Assembly (NCBI GenBank): GCA_963678705.1
Contig: OY783203.1
Coordinates: forward strand, 2,666,001 to 2,730,000
Origin: Panorpa germanica
Taxonomy: Eukaryota > Arthropoda > Insecta > Mecoptera > Panorpidae
DNA: 64,000 nt
Reading direction: 5' to 3'
Of the stretch, positions 1-12,441 are shown one piece after another. The notes below the pieces were generated by a model. It saw only the letters and a program-made list of their open reading frames with translations. It was not told the DNA's origin and made no database searches. The number at the start of each line of letters is the position of its first letter. The stretch's first letter is position 1. A program made the translations under genes and the position numbers.

Positions 1-815
1 CCAAAGTCCAAAGTTTAAAACCGTTGTTAATAAAAATTCACAAATAGTGAAAAACGCGTAAAAATTCATAACTGTAGAACAAACAAATATTAAGAAAAAC
101 GATTTTAGACTTTTTTTATCTTAGGCTATAAGCTTTCGAAAGAATGTAGTGTCTTTGACGTGGGCTCCAAAAAGGTGAATTATTTGTGAACCTGAAATTG
201 GGGAATATTTTACGGATTCAGGCATGTCATAATAAACGGAACGGTGATTATTCGGCACAAAATAAGTTTTTATTGATGAAAATACAAAAGTTATGAAATA
301 ATAATTAATATTTGTTAATTATAATTAGTTTCAAGAAGAGAATTTAGGGTGCGCAACCGTTGAATTGTCACCCATCTTCAAAAACTTATTATAGCAAAAA
401 GATGAAGTAATAAATCTATATATATATATATATATATATAAAATTTAAGAAATAATATATTAAATTACATAAAACATTTATTTTAACCATGATAAAACAA
501 CGAGAAAAGTAAAAAAAGCATTTACTAACATTGGAAAATAATAACGTCGTGTGTACACTGACCCTTTTAGGCAAGTATAACTATAGTTTAAAAAATATAT
601 AATTGAATTAAATAAAAATCAACAAATAAATTCGCGCTCGATTAAGTTCTTACGCGACGTCCCTTATAGAAAACCCTTATAGAAGGTTTTTTATAGAACT
701 TAACAAATACGTTCTTTTACATTCAAAATCCTAAATCCTAATAGCTTGAAGTGACCCACCCTGGTGGCCATTATGTCAATCACTAAAATGGCCTGATTCA
801 AGGAATCGCTCTTGT
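1..815. other. AT-rich non-coding sequence with a (TA)n microsatellite
   Basis: I see no coding signal here. A pure TA run of about 12 units sits at 417-441. The rest is AT-rich sequence with no recognisable element. Confidence 0.6.
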
Positions 816-823
816 GATGTGAT
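816..823. repeat. hAT target-site duplication, left copy (GATGTGAT)
   Basis: Perfect 8-bp match to 2191-2198, directly abutting the left terminal inverted repeat. Confidence 0.9.
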
Positions 824-838
824 TAGTGTTGCCCAAAT

Positions 839-970
839 GCAAGAACAAGACGAGACTTAGCCAGTCTTGGTCTTGGTCTTGCGCCAATACACCTGGTCTT
901 GGTCTTGGTTTTGATCTTGCGCTCCCAGTCTTGGTCTTGGTCTTGGTCTTGCAGCAAGAGTCTTGCAAGT
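839..970. repeat. Left subterminal TCTTGG/CTTGC repeat cluster of the hAT element
   Basis: Short repeats of the form GTCTTGGTCTTGG and TCTTGCAAGTCTTGC run through the first 150 bp of the element. In hAT elements such subterminal repeats are commonly transposase-binding sites; that role is inferred here. Chance reading frames across this stretch give Leu/Gly-rich peptides that should be ignored. Confidence 0.75.
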
Positions 971-1401
971 CTTGCAATTACCTATTAGTCTATTACTATT
1001 TATTAAAGTTTACTTTAAATCTTAGAAAAACGTATTAGAATTGGAACATTGTGAGCTTGAATTAACATAGCCATAGTAAAGATCAAGCAGATTAATAAAT
1101 AACTGAAGATTTGATAAGAAATTCGAAAAATCAACTGACCTATATGTCGTTTTCCATGGAAGTAACTGTTTCTTAATAAACATTTATGATTTATAAGCTT
1201 ACATTTGCTAAAACATGTAAAAAAACAAATTAATTACAATAACTTGACTGTATTTTAAAGAACAATACTTATCTGTCTAGAAAGAGATTGAACCCTCAAC
1301 TTATAAGAAATTTAATAAAAGAGTTTTACGATTTATCATTTATTTGAATAAAAAATAAAATACAACACAAATCAACAGCTTTATCATTAGGTTATGATAC
1401 T

Positions 1402-1650
1402 TTATATCAATTCTTTTGACCAAGAATTAATACAAAGTAACCATCTGGCTGACTCATCACTTAACCTATTTCTATGTTTTCTAATTACTAATGATGCTTT
1501 AGAAAATAACCTCTCAGCAGGTACTGAAGTTGCAGGTATTGAGAGAAAATCACGGGCCATTTTCGATAAAATCGGATACTCTGTCTCATGCGTCCTCCAC
1601 CAATCTAAAATGTCTTCCGAGCTGACAGTTCTTGGTTTTCTCAGTTGATT
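1402..1650 (-). pseudogene. hAT transposase C-terminal dimerisation fragment
   Basis: Read on the minus strand, this open stretch of 82 codons ends in TAA at 1404-1402. It carries the conserved hAT C-terminal signature in order: an ILDWWR motif, then YPILSKMARDFL, then IPATSVPAERLFSKA, then a KHRNRLSDE stretch and a WLLCINSW near the end. This is the Dimer_Tnp_hAT region, through which hAT transposases multimerise and which contributes to the RNase-H-like fold. An in-frame TGA lies directly upstream at 1653-1651, and the sequence beyond is GC-rich and not visibly coding, so the DNA-binding BED finger and the first catalytic acidic residues are missing. It cannot be an active transposase by itself. 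A plus-strand open frame over the same bases (1394-1648) is only its shadow. The family assignment is from recognised motifs, not a database search. Confidence 0.88.
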
Positions 1651-2020
1651 TCAATGTTATGATTTCGGCGCGGCGGCAACGATTGTTTTAGATTTCAAAA
1701 GAAGCCGCCGGCGCGTGTATCATAACCATGTACTTCCGAAAAGCGGCAAATTTCTTTGAGAAGTAAGTACAAAACCTTTGATGCCGCATTATCAAAGTGC
1801 CGATGGTTAAAACATAACTATGCATGCACTCAGTTTGATTTTAATAGATATTTTTTTATTCGCTATGTTTATGGTATTAGTCGTAATGCGCATAGGTCCA
1901 GTTTTTCATATTCTTTGATATAGTTTTTTGCGTCTCATAGAATTCCTAAGCGTACCTACCTACCTATACACCGAACTGTTACACCTAACTACTCCGTGAA
2001 ATAGCGCTAAGTCCTAGCTG

Positions 2021-2175
2021 CAAGACGCAAGAGTCTTGCAGGCTATGTCTTGTTCTTGCTCAAGTCTTGCACGGTCAGTCTTGGTCTTGGTCTTGCTAAA
2101 AATACGCGGTCTTGTTCTTGGTCTTGGTCTTGCAAAAACGCAAGAACAAGACCAAGACTGCAAGACCAAGACTGA
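2021..2175. repeat. Right subterminal TCTTGG/CCAAGA repeat cluster of the hAT element
   Basis: The right end carries the same motif, first as TCTTGG on the plus strand (2021-2137) and then inverted as CAAGACCAAGAC (2141-2173), just inside the right terminal repeat. The inversion can form a local hairpin. Confidence 0.75.
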
Positions 2176-2190
2176 ATTTGGGCAACACTA

Positions 2191-2198
2191 GATGTGAT
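2191..2198. repeat. hAT target-site duplication, right copy (GATGTGAT)
   Basis: Perfect 8-bp match to 816-823, directly abutting the right terminal inverted repeat. Confidence 0.9.
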
Positions 2199-5100
2199 TA
2201 TCCAAACCTAAGTGCAGGTGCTGTAATATTACAGGTGCACTCCCTGAGTGGGTGGCTATATTTTAAATTTGAACAAAACTAATAAATCTGTAAGATTGTT
2301 GTCAACCACTGCAACTTTGATAACATTCATACTTCAACCGACTTTATAATTATACATAATAGTTTATGAATAACATTACAACTATAATAATAGGATATAA
2401 TTCGGAGGCCGTGTTACATTATTCTACTTTGTATCAAAAATATACAACAAATTACCTTAAAAATTATATGTCTATGGTGAGTATCTTAAGCACTCATTGA
2501 CACGACACCATCGCCAGCGTGGTAGTGCGCACCGCCCTTCGCCCAGTGCCCAGCGCCCAGCGCCCTGACTGTAGGAAGAACTTTTTGTGCATGTTTTCAT
2601 TGCTGTGGTGTGAATTTAATGGACTTGTTCGCTCGCGTAGATATGAACTCGTACAGAACAAGTATGTATGTATTGACGCAGAAAGAGTTACAGTATGTTA
2701 TAAAATGTAAATTCTTTTACAATTCCGCGCGAAATTTAAAAATCATACAAAATATTATTTTGCGTTATTATTATTAAGTATACCATCTAATTTCATTCTA
2801 TAAAATGTTGATGTCAATAAACTCTTTAACTTATAGAAATTTATCAAGTGTGAATTTTATTGGCGTACCTTTCTAAGCTGCTAGATAATGTGACCATAAA
2901 ATTGTATATAAATAACGATTGCAAATTATAAAATAGCAATTGAGTTATTATTTTATAAGGAGAATTATAAGTACTGTTATTCTTTCTGGAATACGTATTT
3001 TGGCATAGGACAAATATTTTGTTCAGTAGAACCTTGGAACAAAACATTTACGAAATTCTCTAGTTTTGTAGTGAAGGTATTAGGTAGCAAAATTGGACAA
3101 CATATTTTCACTCATCTTAGTCTGCCAGACAATTTTATAAGGAAAGCGAGTGCTCCATTTTATCTCAACTGTTTAATGCGATCTTAAAATATTTTCCTTA
3201 TATTGCGCCGTTTTTATTAAACCTGAAATTAGTTTGTAGATTTTAATTATACTTGATTGTTATTCATATAATATTAGCAAGGGTTTGACAGAATGCAAAT
3301 CTGTATCAAAATCTAATTGCTGTTAATAAATAATTCTTGATCTTTAGTATCTAGATATATAGATTCGCGTTTTATTTTATTTGCGCGATTCATCTGCGGT
3401 TTAATGATAAATAACAATATTACTAGATAGGTATAGGTACATACATATCAGATAAATCGCGCGGTTTAACTGCAAATAAAAATCAACTAATCCTGTTGCC
3501 ATGGTTTCCACATATTTTGAACAGTTTAGATGTAGTTGTGCGTAGCAATCAACTACATGTGTGCAAATTGCGTGGAGTAGTACTAGGTACAGTAAATATT
3601 AACAAGCCAAGTGCATATATTGTTAAATTTGTTGTTATTATCCATTCATTATATACAATTTCAGTTCTCAGAATTTTTTAACGATAGAGTTTTGAACTTT
3701 CGCTTCGGTGCATTCCAAATAAAATCGGAGATGCCTCATTGTTGCATATTTAGTTGACGCCTCATAACTCTGGATAATATAAAAACAATATACTGAACAA
3801 ACGTTCAGAGATGGGAGATTTTTATATGGTATTTTATATTTAAAAATTTACAATCATGCTTTCTTTAAGATACAAATATTTTGTCATGGTTTTGCTATAT
3901 TCCGAGTGTATTATGTATCATTTCCAGCATGATATAATGACGTTAAAATCTCGGTAAAAAATAAAACTTGTACATGCGTAAAATATTTTTACTTGTTTCT
4001 TTAAAATGGCACTCTTAAAGAATTTCTTTTGAAAAATATTAATGTTTATATGATTCTTATTAAAGGAATTAATATTAAAGTTTAATAAGCTGTAATAACA
4101 ATATACAAGGTTTTGTATTTATATTATTTTAATAAGCAATAAATTAATAATAATTACAGTAATTAGTTATTGGAAACGTTAATGAGAGAAAAGTTTATAA
4201 CTCTATTCATTATTCTTATGAATTATTTATATTTCGATAACATCATTATCTTATTATTTGTACTCATGTCTATAGATTGGTAATAAAATAATTATAAATA
4301 ATTTTAGTAATTTTATGACTGATAGTAATTTTACATTATTTCAAATAACCTTTAATAAAAGTTATTATATTATTTTGTAATAAAATCACAATTTTCTCAC
4401 TGATTTGGATCATATAAAATATGACGTGTAGCCTCGTATGATACAAGAAATAAATTAATAATATTCTTCCTCTAGTTATTCGTTTTGACTGTTTTATGAT
4501 TATCATTCAAATTGAAGCTATTAATACATAAATTTGCTTTATTTATAGTTATTACATTTTATGCAGATATAACTCGATTTTTACTGTACTAAAATGTTCC
4601 GATATAAATAGATAGTATCATTTATAGATATATGAGAATCTAGAGAAATGTTATTTATTGATACTTTCATAAAGTTTACTACAAGAAAGTATTAAACATA
4701 AGTTACAAACAATTTATGTAGACTTTACTGTTACATAGCGGATCTAATATATTGTATGCTATTGTATATAAGAATAACTCTAATATGCAACAAATTTTGT
4801 GTTTCACTAATAGTCAAGTTTATGAATGATAATCTTTAATCTGTTTGAGTGACTGATCATTTTCGGGTTTTAATTAAATAATTAAATAATTTGGTTTTTA
4901 ATTAAGAATAGTAATGTCTGTTTTGAAATAATTACATGTGTATTAGTGAAAATTTTACAATGCTACTTCTTATTCCAAAAGTGTTTTTTTTTACTCCTGC
5001 CCCCTAATTTCATTCTTCCTTGTTTAGTGCGGGAACCATATACTAAGTCCATGACTAAGTTTATTCGATAAAATTACGGTTTACTTTGATTAGTAATACT

Positions 5101-6619
5101 TTAGTATTCTGGCATATAATAAATTATTAAATATAATTATTTTCATCGAACTGCATCGATGACCACTTTTTAATGTTACGTCATACGAATTCAGAGTATG
5201 TTGCTCTACCTTCCTATACCAAGGTTACAAATCCAGTTAACACAGTATATATGTATATAGTACATAATACCTTTCATCTTCTATTTTATTTTCACATATT
5301 ATTAAAACCTCTGTGGTTGTTTACCTCGAGTATACCCATCCGCCAGGTCAGTACATTCACATTAAAAATATTTAAGTTTATTTCATATAAATGTTTAATA
5401 TATGTATAAAATATATAAATATTGTCGCTAAAATTTTTACTTTATTGTTATGATTCTTTCAATCAGTTAGAAAAATAAATTACTGATTCACGTATTTTGC
5501 AATTGAATTTTTTGCAGCGAACTTTCTTTTATAGGAATTAAATATTTGTATATAACTTATATTATGAAGGACTAAGAATTAAAGAAGCACACGAGGAGCT
5601 CAATGCTCATGTTCAAATCGAATTACCGTTGATGTCAATTGAAAGGACCGTATAATCGAGCGAAGATCCTAGTTAAAGTCGATTGTAAAATTTAATTTGT
5701 TGTTGAACGTTAGGCGGATGCGCTTGGGTTGACAGTTCAAATTCAACCTAACCTAAAAATAGCGTTAAATAACTTTGAGGTAACCCTAAATATTGATGTT
5801 ATCGTTATATTGATATATAAGCGATTTTTTATTTCTAAAAGACATGTACAAAGCCTTAAAATATGTTGTAATGGTTTATTAAAAGAAAAGTTAATTTCCG
5901 TCCAAATTAGAAGAAACACTTAACCACGATAGCAGATTTATCGTAAACGGCATGGAATTCGTTTTTATTTCGGTGGAATTATTCCCTTTAAAATGCAAGG
6001 CCATTTTCCATTTAAAATAATCTTACTAAGAATGACTCAAACAACTACGAAACAAAAACTAAACGTCCCAAAGTGGTTTGAAATTTTTATAGCAATCTTA
6101 CCATTGTAATATTGGAATGCTTTCCACGGATATTCATGTTCGGAACCACAAGTTTTGAGACCACCCTCGTAGTTTATAAAAAACGAATTCACTTTTATGA
6201 ATGCGGATTCTAATTGCAGTAAAATGTGTTCCTTTTATAATATATTATGTTACAATTGTTTGTGTCATTAAATATTTATCTATTAGACATTATTCATTAC
6301 ATTTAACAGAATTCTTCAGAATGATAAAAATAATAAAGTTATAAATGAGAAATCTGAGATTTGTATCTCTGCATATAATAATAATTTAGTGTGAATAATG
6401 TTATACGTGTTATACTGCATAGCTACCTAATAAGTTTAGTATGTAAGCAGAAATATAGTGCTGGTCCGGGGATCGACTTAGACACATGGGTCTAGCGTCA
6501 AGCCTCAATGCTATTGTTATGCCGTTGTATTATAAATATAGCTGTTCAAATTATATCCAGAAAGTAATACTTCTAGACATTTCATATAAGAACTTTTTAT
6601 CCTACCTTGGACCTTGTTT

Positions 6620-6745
6620 CTACTTTATTTCAATTAAGGTCTGGAACATTCTTTGTACTTTTTCTTGATTGTCTGCTAGCACGTCCTTCAATTGATCGCT
6701 AATATCGTGTGTCGTGTGGAAGCCTTTACTCTTTTGGTTTGGTTT
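6620..6745 (-). pseudogene. Possible short coding relic, unrecognised family
   Basis: On the minus strand a 41-codon open stretch ends in TAG at 6622-6620 and starts after a TAG at 6748-6746. Its C-terminal half reads DISDQLKDVLADNQEKVQRM followed by a short Ile/Leu-rich tail, which looks like an amphipathic helix or coiled coil. The DNA segment coding for QLKDV (6679-6695) is nearly identical to one at 12393-12409 that is also read as QLKDV on the minus strand, so the two may be relics of one repeated gene family. No start codon is present. It could be a last exon or a transposon fragment, or coincidence. Confidence 0.25.
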
Positions 6746-7865
6746 CTATGCTGGTTACCAGGGTATATGTTGCACTATCATTTCTATCTGACACAGACTG
6801 TTACACAGTAGGGCTGTTATTCTACTTATGAAATATTGATGCATAAACTTGTAATGTATTATTCAAAGTCTTCTTTTTCATTGAATTAAAGGACGGCCTT
6901 CCACAAACATTTACTACATGCTTCTTCTGAATTCTTCTTGTATTCCCTGAATATGAGTCTTCAAAAATTGTGGATTAACTTCATTTTGTATAACACCATT
7001 CATTTATTACGTGACAGAGTAAAATTGCGTTTAGTCTTATTACAACAGAAGTAAGTAGCTTTCTTGTAAAAGATGCGATGTCAAAATAATTTAAGAATTT
7101 ATGAAGCAAATTTATAGCTAACGGTATAGTGATGTATGTACTAATGATATACTTGGATTTTGAAATTGGGGCCATTGGGGGACTTATGTAAATCTTATGT
7201 GTGATAGTATCTACATTAGTCTACTATCCATATTTCTATACATTTACTAAAATAAATATTACGCCAATGATTTTATTGCGTCTTGCGTCGATTCGAATAC
7301 ACTTACCTTAGTGTTAAAGGTGACCGTAATAATAACTACGCTATTAAAGTCTCACAGTGTTCATATGATTTAAATAGAAGTTACGACTGCTTCAATTTAA
7401 TAAAATTTCACATTAACGAAGTCAAATTCGTATGCCCTTCGAAATGAATTCAAAGAACGAACTTGAATTAATATTGAATTAACTATTGATTCATTAAAGA
7501 CATCTGTTTCGTTTTTAGCGGTAATATTACAGGCTAATTTATCTGCGTTTTAAAATGTCTTCATTACAGTTATAATAATTGTCACTAAATTATTTTTCTT
7601 TCTCTCTAAATTTCAATAAAGTTAGGTTAGCTTAACATTGATACGTCATAATGTCCAGCATGTAATACAAAACGATATCAGATAGTGTTGAGTTTATACG
7701 AATAATAGATAATTTTCAACACAAAGGTCTTTATATTTAATACACAAACAAAACTAGGATATAACGTACAACCTATGTCAAGATGTGACGAGGATACAAT
7801 GTGCAAAAATGATAAATAGATAAACGCGTTTTGTGTGAAACAGTATGTTAATCCATGTAGAAGAG

Positions 7866-7990
7866 TTCAAACCACCCGCCCGTCGGCCGTCGCCATCGCC
7901 GTCGTCGTCGCGTTGTCGTCGTTCGCGAGAGTGCGACATGGAGATCGTGGTGATCGTTGGTCCCTTCTCCCAGTCCCAGTCCCAATACAA
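7866..7990. other. GC-rich, CpG-dense patch with GTC/GCC triplets
   Basis: A sharply GC-rich block interrupts the AT-rich background. It contains repeated GTCGCC and GTCGTCGTCG triplets and many CpGs. Both strands are open by chance because of the triplet periodicity. It might be a first exon, a promoter-proximal CpG cluster or a triplet microsatellite. I see no TATA box, splice signal or domain that decides this. Confidence 0.4.
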
Positions 7991-9956
7991 GTCTCATATT
8001 CTTATGCCATGACCCATACTACAGTTGTTTTAGTTTGTTAAAGGACAGGTAGGTTTACACTTAACCTTAAATTCAAGAAATTTAATCTTATATTTACTGT
8101 ATGATACATTTGAAAGCTGTATTTGTGGTCGTCATCATGGTCGTGGTTGACGGTTGTCTTTCATTCATCGTAGTTTGCGATAGTTAGGTATTCATGTTCA
8201 AAGGACCTTTGGCCTAAATGTAATAGAATGAACTAAGGGTTTTAATGTATAATAGCGATAGTTTTGAAACACCTAGTCACTTAAGGAACTCATATTATCA
8301 TCATCATCTTATTGTGTTGACTACATTTATCATGACTCATAAGAAACTTTACTTTTGCGTTAGTCTTTTGCTACTGCCGAGATAATTACAGATATAAATT
8401 AATCAGTGACGGACTGGTAAGGGTGCCACCATGGTCGATAGCAAGTGTGTCATTAGCATTAGCATTTAATATTAGTATAAAAACCGTAATAACATTTTGA
8501 GTTAAAATACTTTCTTGAACTTTTACAAAAGATTGTTATACTTAAAAAGTGTTTCTAAACATGCTAATTGCAAGTGTTTAAAAGTGTATAAAAAATTAAA
8601 AATCACAGTGATTTGCAACCATAGTATAATTCATTTTTTATCAGAATTTTAAAGTTTCCTAATAATTTTGCTATTCCAACTTGTTAAGGGCTGGACAAAC
8701 TGTTTTATCCTACTAATATAGTTCAAATCACGATAGTTTGGCGGCAACTCATACTTAAAAGAGGTTATAAGAGCCGTATAAATCTATGATACGATAATGA
8801 ATTTTATCTTATTCGTTCTTATATACTTTATAAAAAAAAAGGTGTGTCAGTGCTATTTCGTTGTATCAGTAGTTTATACGACACAACTTGTTTTAAGTAT
8901 GAGTCGAATTGGAACTATACAAATTTTTTTTAAAGTTATCTTTGTCCATTTTCTTTCGGTTCTCAGTCTTCTAAAATGATCTATGTCGAGTGCATCAATG
9001 CGCCGAATCCATACAGAAGACAGAAACAACTAATAAATATAATTTGTGATATAATGCACCCTACCTTACTTAATTTTTCACAACGGGATTTGTAGGAAAT
9101 TCGCGAGACTGTTGTCTACACCTGTCTACAAATGTCGGAGTATGTTTATTAAAGCTATCAATTTTGTATGTCCATAACATCTCAATAGTTACTACTCAGT
9201 ACTCAATAGATACAGGCGTTGGGCGCAGAGGAAATGATTAATCATTTGTTATTTCTGCTTTCATTTCCTAACCTAATTGATGTTTCGCTTTTACCTGTAA
9301 ATCCGCAAATAGAAAATTGTTACAATCATTTTAATATTATTTTATAATTTTCATTTACTACTAAAAAAAAAGTACTTTCGGTACGGGTGAAATACTTTTA
9401 TAAATGTTCTTTCAATTATGTTGCATTTATTTTAAAACCTATTAAATGTATGCTTTCAAGAGTTAAATAATAAACAGAAGTATATATCATAACAATTATA
9501 CGTGACTAATTATTGAACAATGCTTTAGTGAACAGTAACAGTAAGAATAGGTTGGCATTACATTACGGCTAGGTTGTGGTGTGTGGTATACCTGTATGGT
9601 ATACCTGTACGGTAGAGGGCATGGATGTGTTTTGCAAATGACTTCTTTTGTTTGTGCGTGCGTTTATAACAGCGCATGAAATTGCTGTATACGACTACAT
9701 ATGTGTTGCGTAAACGGTAGCTCTCTCGGCTACAAGGACCGCGTGATTGGAGTATGAGAATTATTGTTGAACAATCATACAGTGTATTACACAGCGAATT
9801 TGTAAATTATCTTATCAATGTCTTACAGTATGAAAGTAATAGTGAAAAAGTGGCAAACATTTGTTGTAGATGGATGACGTAGTTTCGAGATAGAAGTGAC
9901 ACTTTGTCTTCCTTGAGCTCAATTCATATTTATCAATCTACTTCTTTTAGATTCTA

Positions 9957-10544
9957 CCATAGAGATATAAAAATAGACTGCGCGAAGGGTGTAAGAGAAA
10001 GCGATAAAGGCAATGAGAGAGATAGCCTGCCGAGTGTCCTATATGTCTCTTTCTAGCCGAACCACTGCTGCTGAATTGGTTCATTGGTGTTGAGGTAGTG
10101 GGTAAGCAACAGGGTACCCTCACTTAGTGTAGAATTCATCAATGTCGCTTTAGGCGACATAAGTCGCCATTTTTGGAATAGTGAACTAAGATGCTCGGCG
10201 ACTCAACATTTGAAGGGAATAAAGGGTGAAGGGAGTGCACTGAGTTAAAGTTCAGTGATACCACATATTAAAACATAATATTTATATATATACATAAATA
10301 TATATTAATATTGTAGTTTTATTTTGTGTTATGCTTTGTATCACTGTGTATACAATTATTTGCATTTGTTTAGCACTATACAAAAATATTATGTTTTAAT
10401 ATGTGGTATCATTGAACTGCACTGGTAAGCAAGCAAGAACACACATTGCTCTGCTAGAAAGAGACACAGAGGACTTTCGACATCTCTCTTTGTCTTTATC
10501 GCAGTATTCAGCCTCTTACGCACTCTATTCTTATACCACTATGG
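9957..10544. mobile_element. Foldback (long inverted repeat) non-autonomous DNA element
   Basis: The ends are CCATAG (9957) and CTATGG (10544), flanked by a perfect 6-bp direct repeat ATTCTA at 9951-9956 and 10545-10550. The two arms match each other for well over 100 bp as an imperfect inverted repeat: the block around GCGATAAAG...GAGAGAT...GTCTCTTTCTAGC near 9999-10056 recurs inverted at about 10454-10502. An inner inverted repeat (10249-10418) lies at the fold. The left arm is longer by roughly 150 bp, so the right arm has probably lost sequence. No transposase is encoded. The family is not recognised. Confidence 0.78.
10249..10418. repeat. Inner inverted repeat of the foldback element
   Basis: The 33 bp starting GTTCAGTGATACCACATATT at 10250 recur inverted, ending at 10417, with a single mismatch. 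The loop between the arms is AT-rich. A hairpin this strong would probably be unstable in cloning and could extrude. Confidence 0.8.
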
Positions 10545-11821
10545 ATTCTACAATGTCTTACGGCAGCTTGTTAATTAGGCACTCTAAATGTCTGAAAACG
10601 GGTAAACGGAAAGAAAATTTTAGTTTATTTTGATTATCCGAAGTAAATGGTTCCATAATGACATATTTTCACAGGTTATTGTCCTGCTTGTTTTTCTTGA
10701 GAACAAAAACAACTGTTCTGATTTGAAATGAGATTTTTAGAAACCGTTTGCCTGGTTGTACCTGGTTTTAAGATCTTACTGCTAATGAGACATACTCGTA
10801 TCTCGTTTTAAGAAACAACGAAAGAGTAAACCACAGAAATGAACGGTTTCGACCATCTGCAATCAAATATATGTTACCCTAATACTAATACTATAATTTA
10901 TTTGGAATTCCTTCGCTTCTCTCTTATTTATTGTACTCGTACATGTAACTTGATATCTACGTAAGTTGTTCTTTATTTAATTGTTGAACATATCTTCATG
11001 CTTAACTGCGTGTTTTATACGCAAACAATTTATCAGATTAACCGTTCTGTGTACATTGTAAAGGCATGCGTGTGAAAGAGATATTGTGAAAATTAGATTA
11101 ATATGTTCATTAACGCTGATTTAAACTTAAACAATTTAAAATATGAATTTTAGCTCATTTGTTAACAAAACTGAAGACTGAGAAAATGTTGTTTCAAAAA
11201 AAGTTCGTTGGTTCATATCAAGTTCTTCACTACTTATTAGATGCTAAAAGCAATCATGAAAGAAGTTTAGAAGTGTTTCTAAACAATTAATAAAACGATG
11301 TTTTTATGGTAATAATATATTTTAGAAATACATTTTTTTTGCCGATACAAACAGAATAATAAAATTTTATAAGCTTATCAAAAAATCTACTAAAACTTAA
11401 AATTACTGCCATCTCTTCCTTCTTCTTCGTTTCTTCTTCGTGTCACTCTTTCTTACTTCTGTCCTCTTCTCCTCACTTAATCATTTCCAACTCTATCATT
11501 TCCACCTTCCATCTTCTCTTAGCTTTCTTTATATTTTTACTGTTAACGTGTTATTTTTTTAATCGGGTTTACTTTTCTTTAAAAAATAAAGAATGGCTGT
11601 GATTATTATGTGTTTTACTATTGATGTTACTAGAGTAGTAAACTACAAATTAATTTTGATTACAAATCACGTAAAGAATAAATTAAATTTGATGAAATTG
11701 TTTTACGTTTGTACCTTGCTATTTCGTTTACTTTCTTCACAAGTGAGCGTCATTTGCTTGTATGTATTTAACCGTGTGTTTTTATTATTTTTATTTTAAT
11801 TTAAATTCTAAATGAATTAAA

Positions 11822-11825
<4 letters not shown>

Positions 11826-11855
<30 letters not shown>
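11826..11855. repeat. (TA)n microsatellite
   Basis: An uninterrupted run of about 15 TA units. Confidence 0.9.
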
Positions 11856-11857
<2 letters not shown>

Positions 11858-12210
11858 ATCCTCCATCTTCATTGGAATTAAGTTAAAATACACAATTAAC
11901 TTTATTTACATTTTAATTAAGATTGCTTTGCTTGGTGAAGAAATTAAATGAATTTATTCAAAAGAATCTCTTAGGTATATGTAAACAATACCACGTTTTT
12001 TCATTTAACGCTGCTTTACTTTTTGTTCTAACACTATCAAACAGATTTTTTTTTATTAATATGCAGCTTATTTAATTGCCTAAAATCTTCAAATCAACTT
12101 TTTTGCAAAATCACAAATTTAATTCTATCTAATGTAAATTTATAGTCTCTGATTCAGTTTAACTTGTGTAAATATTATGTAACAGCTCTGGTTCTATTTA
12201 TATGGATGTA

Positions 12211-12441
12211 CTACATTGTATAATAATTCTTATACAGTTTTCTTTTCTTTTCCAACAAGTTTGAGACGATTTCAACCGCATGGTCATATTCGGCTTGAGT
12301 TCCTTTGTTTTCTTTAATTTGATTCACTAGTTCTGCTTTAGTTAGGATCTCCAAATCCTTTGTATTATTTTTTCTTTTGTATAAGTTTTTAGGCACGTCC
12401 TTTAATTGACCAGTGATGCGAGTGTTGTAGTTTAGTTTCAT
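12211..12441 (-). pseudogene. Possible small coding relic, unrecognised
   Basis: From an ATG at 12441 the minus strand is open for 76 codons to a stop at 12213-12211. The product is rich in Lys and Glu and contains QLKDVPKNLYKRK and an LLEKKRK stretch near the end, a composition more protein-like than its neighbours. The frame extends 11 codons upstream without an ATG. The QLKDV-coding DNA is shared with the fragment at 6620-6745. I do not recognise the family; it may be a transposon-borne fragment or chance. Confidence 0.25.

Larger units (their letters stand above)
824..2190 (-). mobile_element. hAT-family DNA transposon, internally deleted (non-autonomous)
   Basis: The two ends are perfect 15-bp terminal inverted repeats: TAGTGTTGCCCAAAT at 824-838 and its reverse complement at 2176-2190. 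They are flanked by a perfect 8-bp direct repeat, GATGTGAT, at 816-823 and 2191-2198. An 8-bp target duplication with TAGTG/CAGTG-type ends is the hallmark of hAT elements. Both subterminal regions are packed with TCTTGG-type repeats. Inside, the minus strand encodes the C-terminal dimerisation segment of an hAT transposase (1402-1650), and no other part of a transposase is visible. At 1367 bp it is too short for an autonomous hAT element, so it probably moved using enzyme made elsewhere. The perfect target duplication suggests that the insertion is not very old. Strand is given by the transposase remnant. Confidence 0.9.
2199..9950. other. Long AT-rich non-coding stretch
   Basis: There is no gene I can support in these 7.7 kb. 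It contains a possible coding relic at 6620-6745, a GC-rich patch at 7866-7990, a short GCCCAGCGCC-type repeat at 2537-2565, and a GGTATACCTGTA direct repeat near 9587-9611. Open frames are all under 80 codons and lack family motifs. Confidence 0.6.

Noticed and set aside
8404..8430. CAGTGACGGACTGG string resembling an hAT end
   Set aside because: No matching end was found in the following kilobases.
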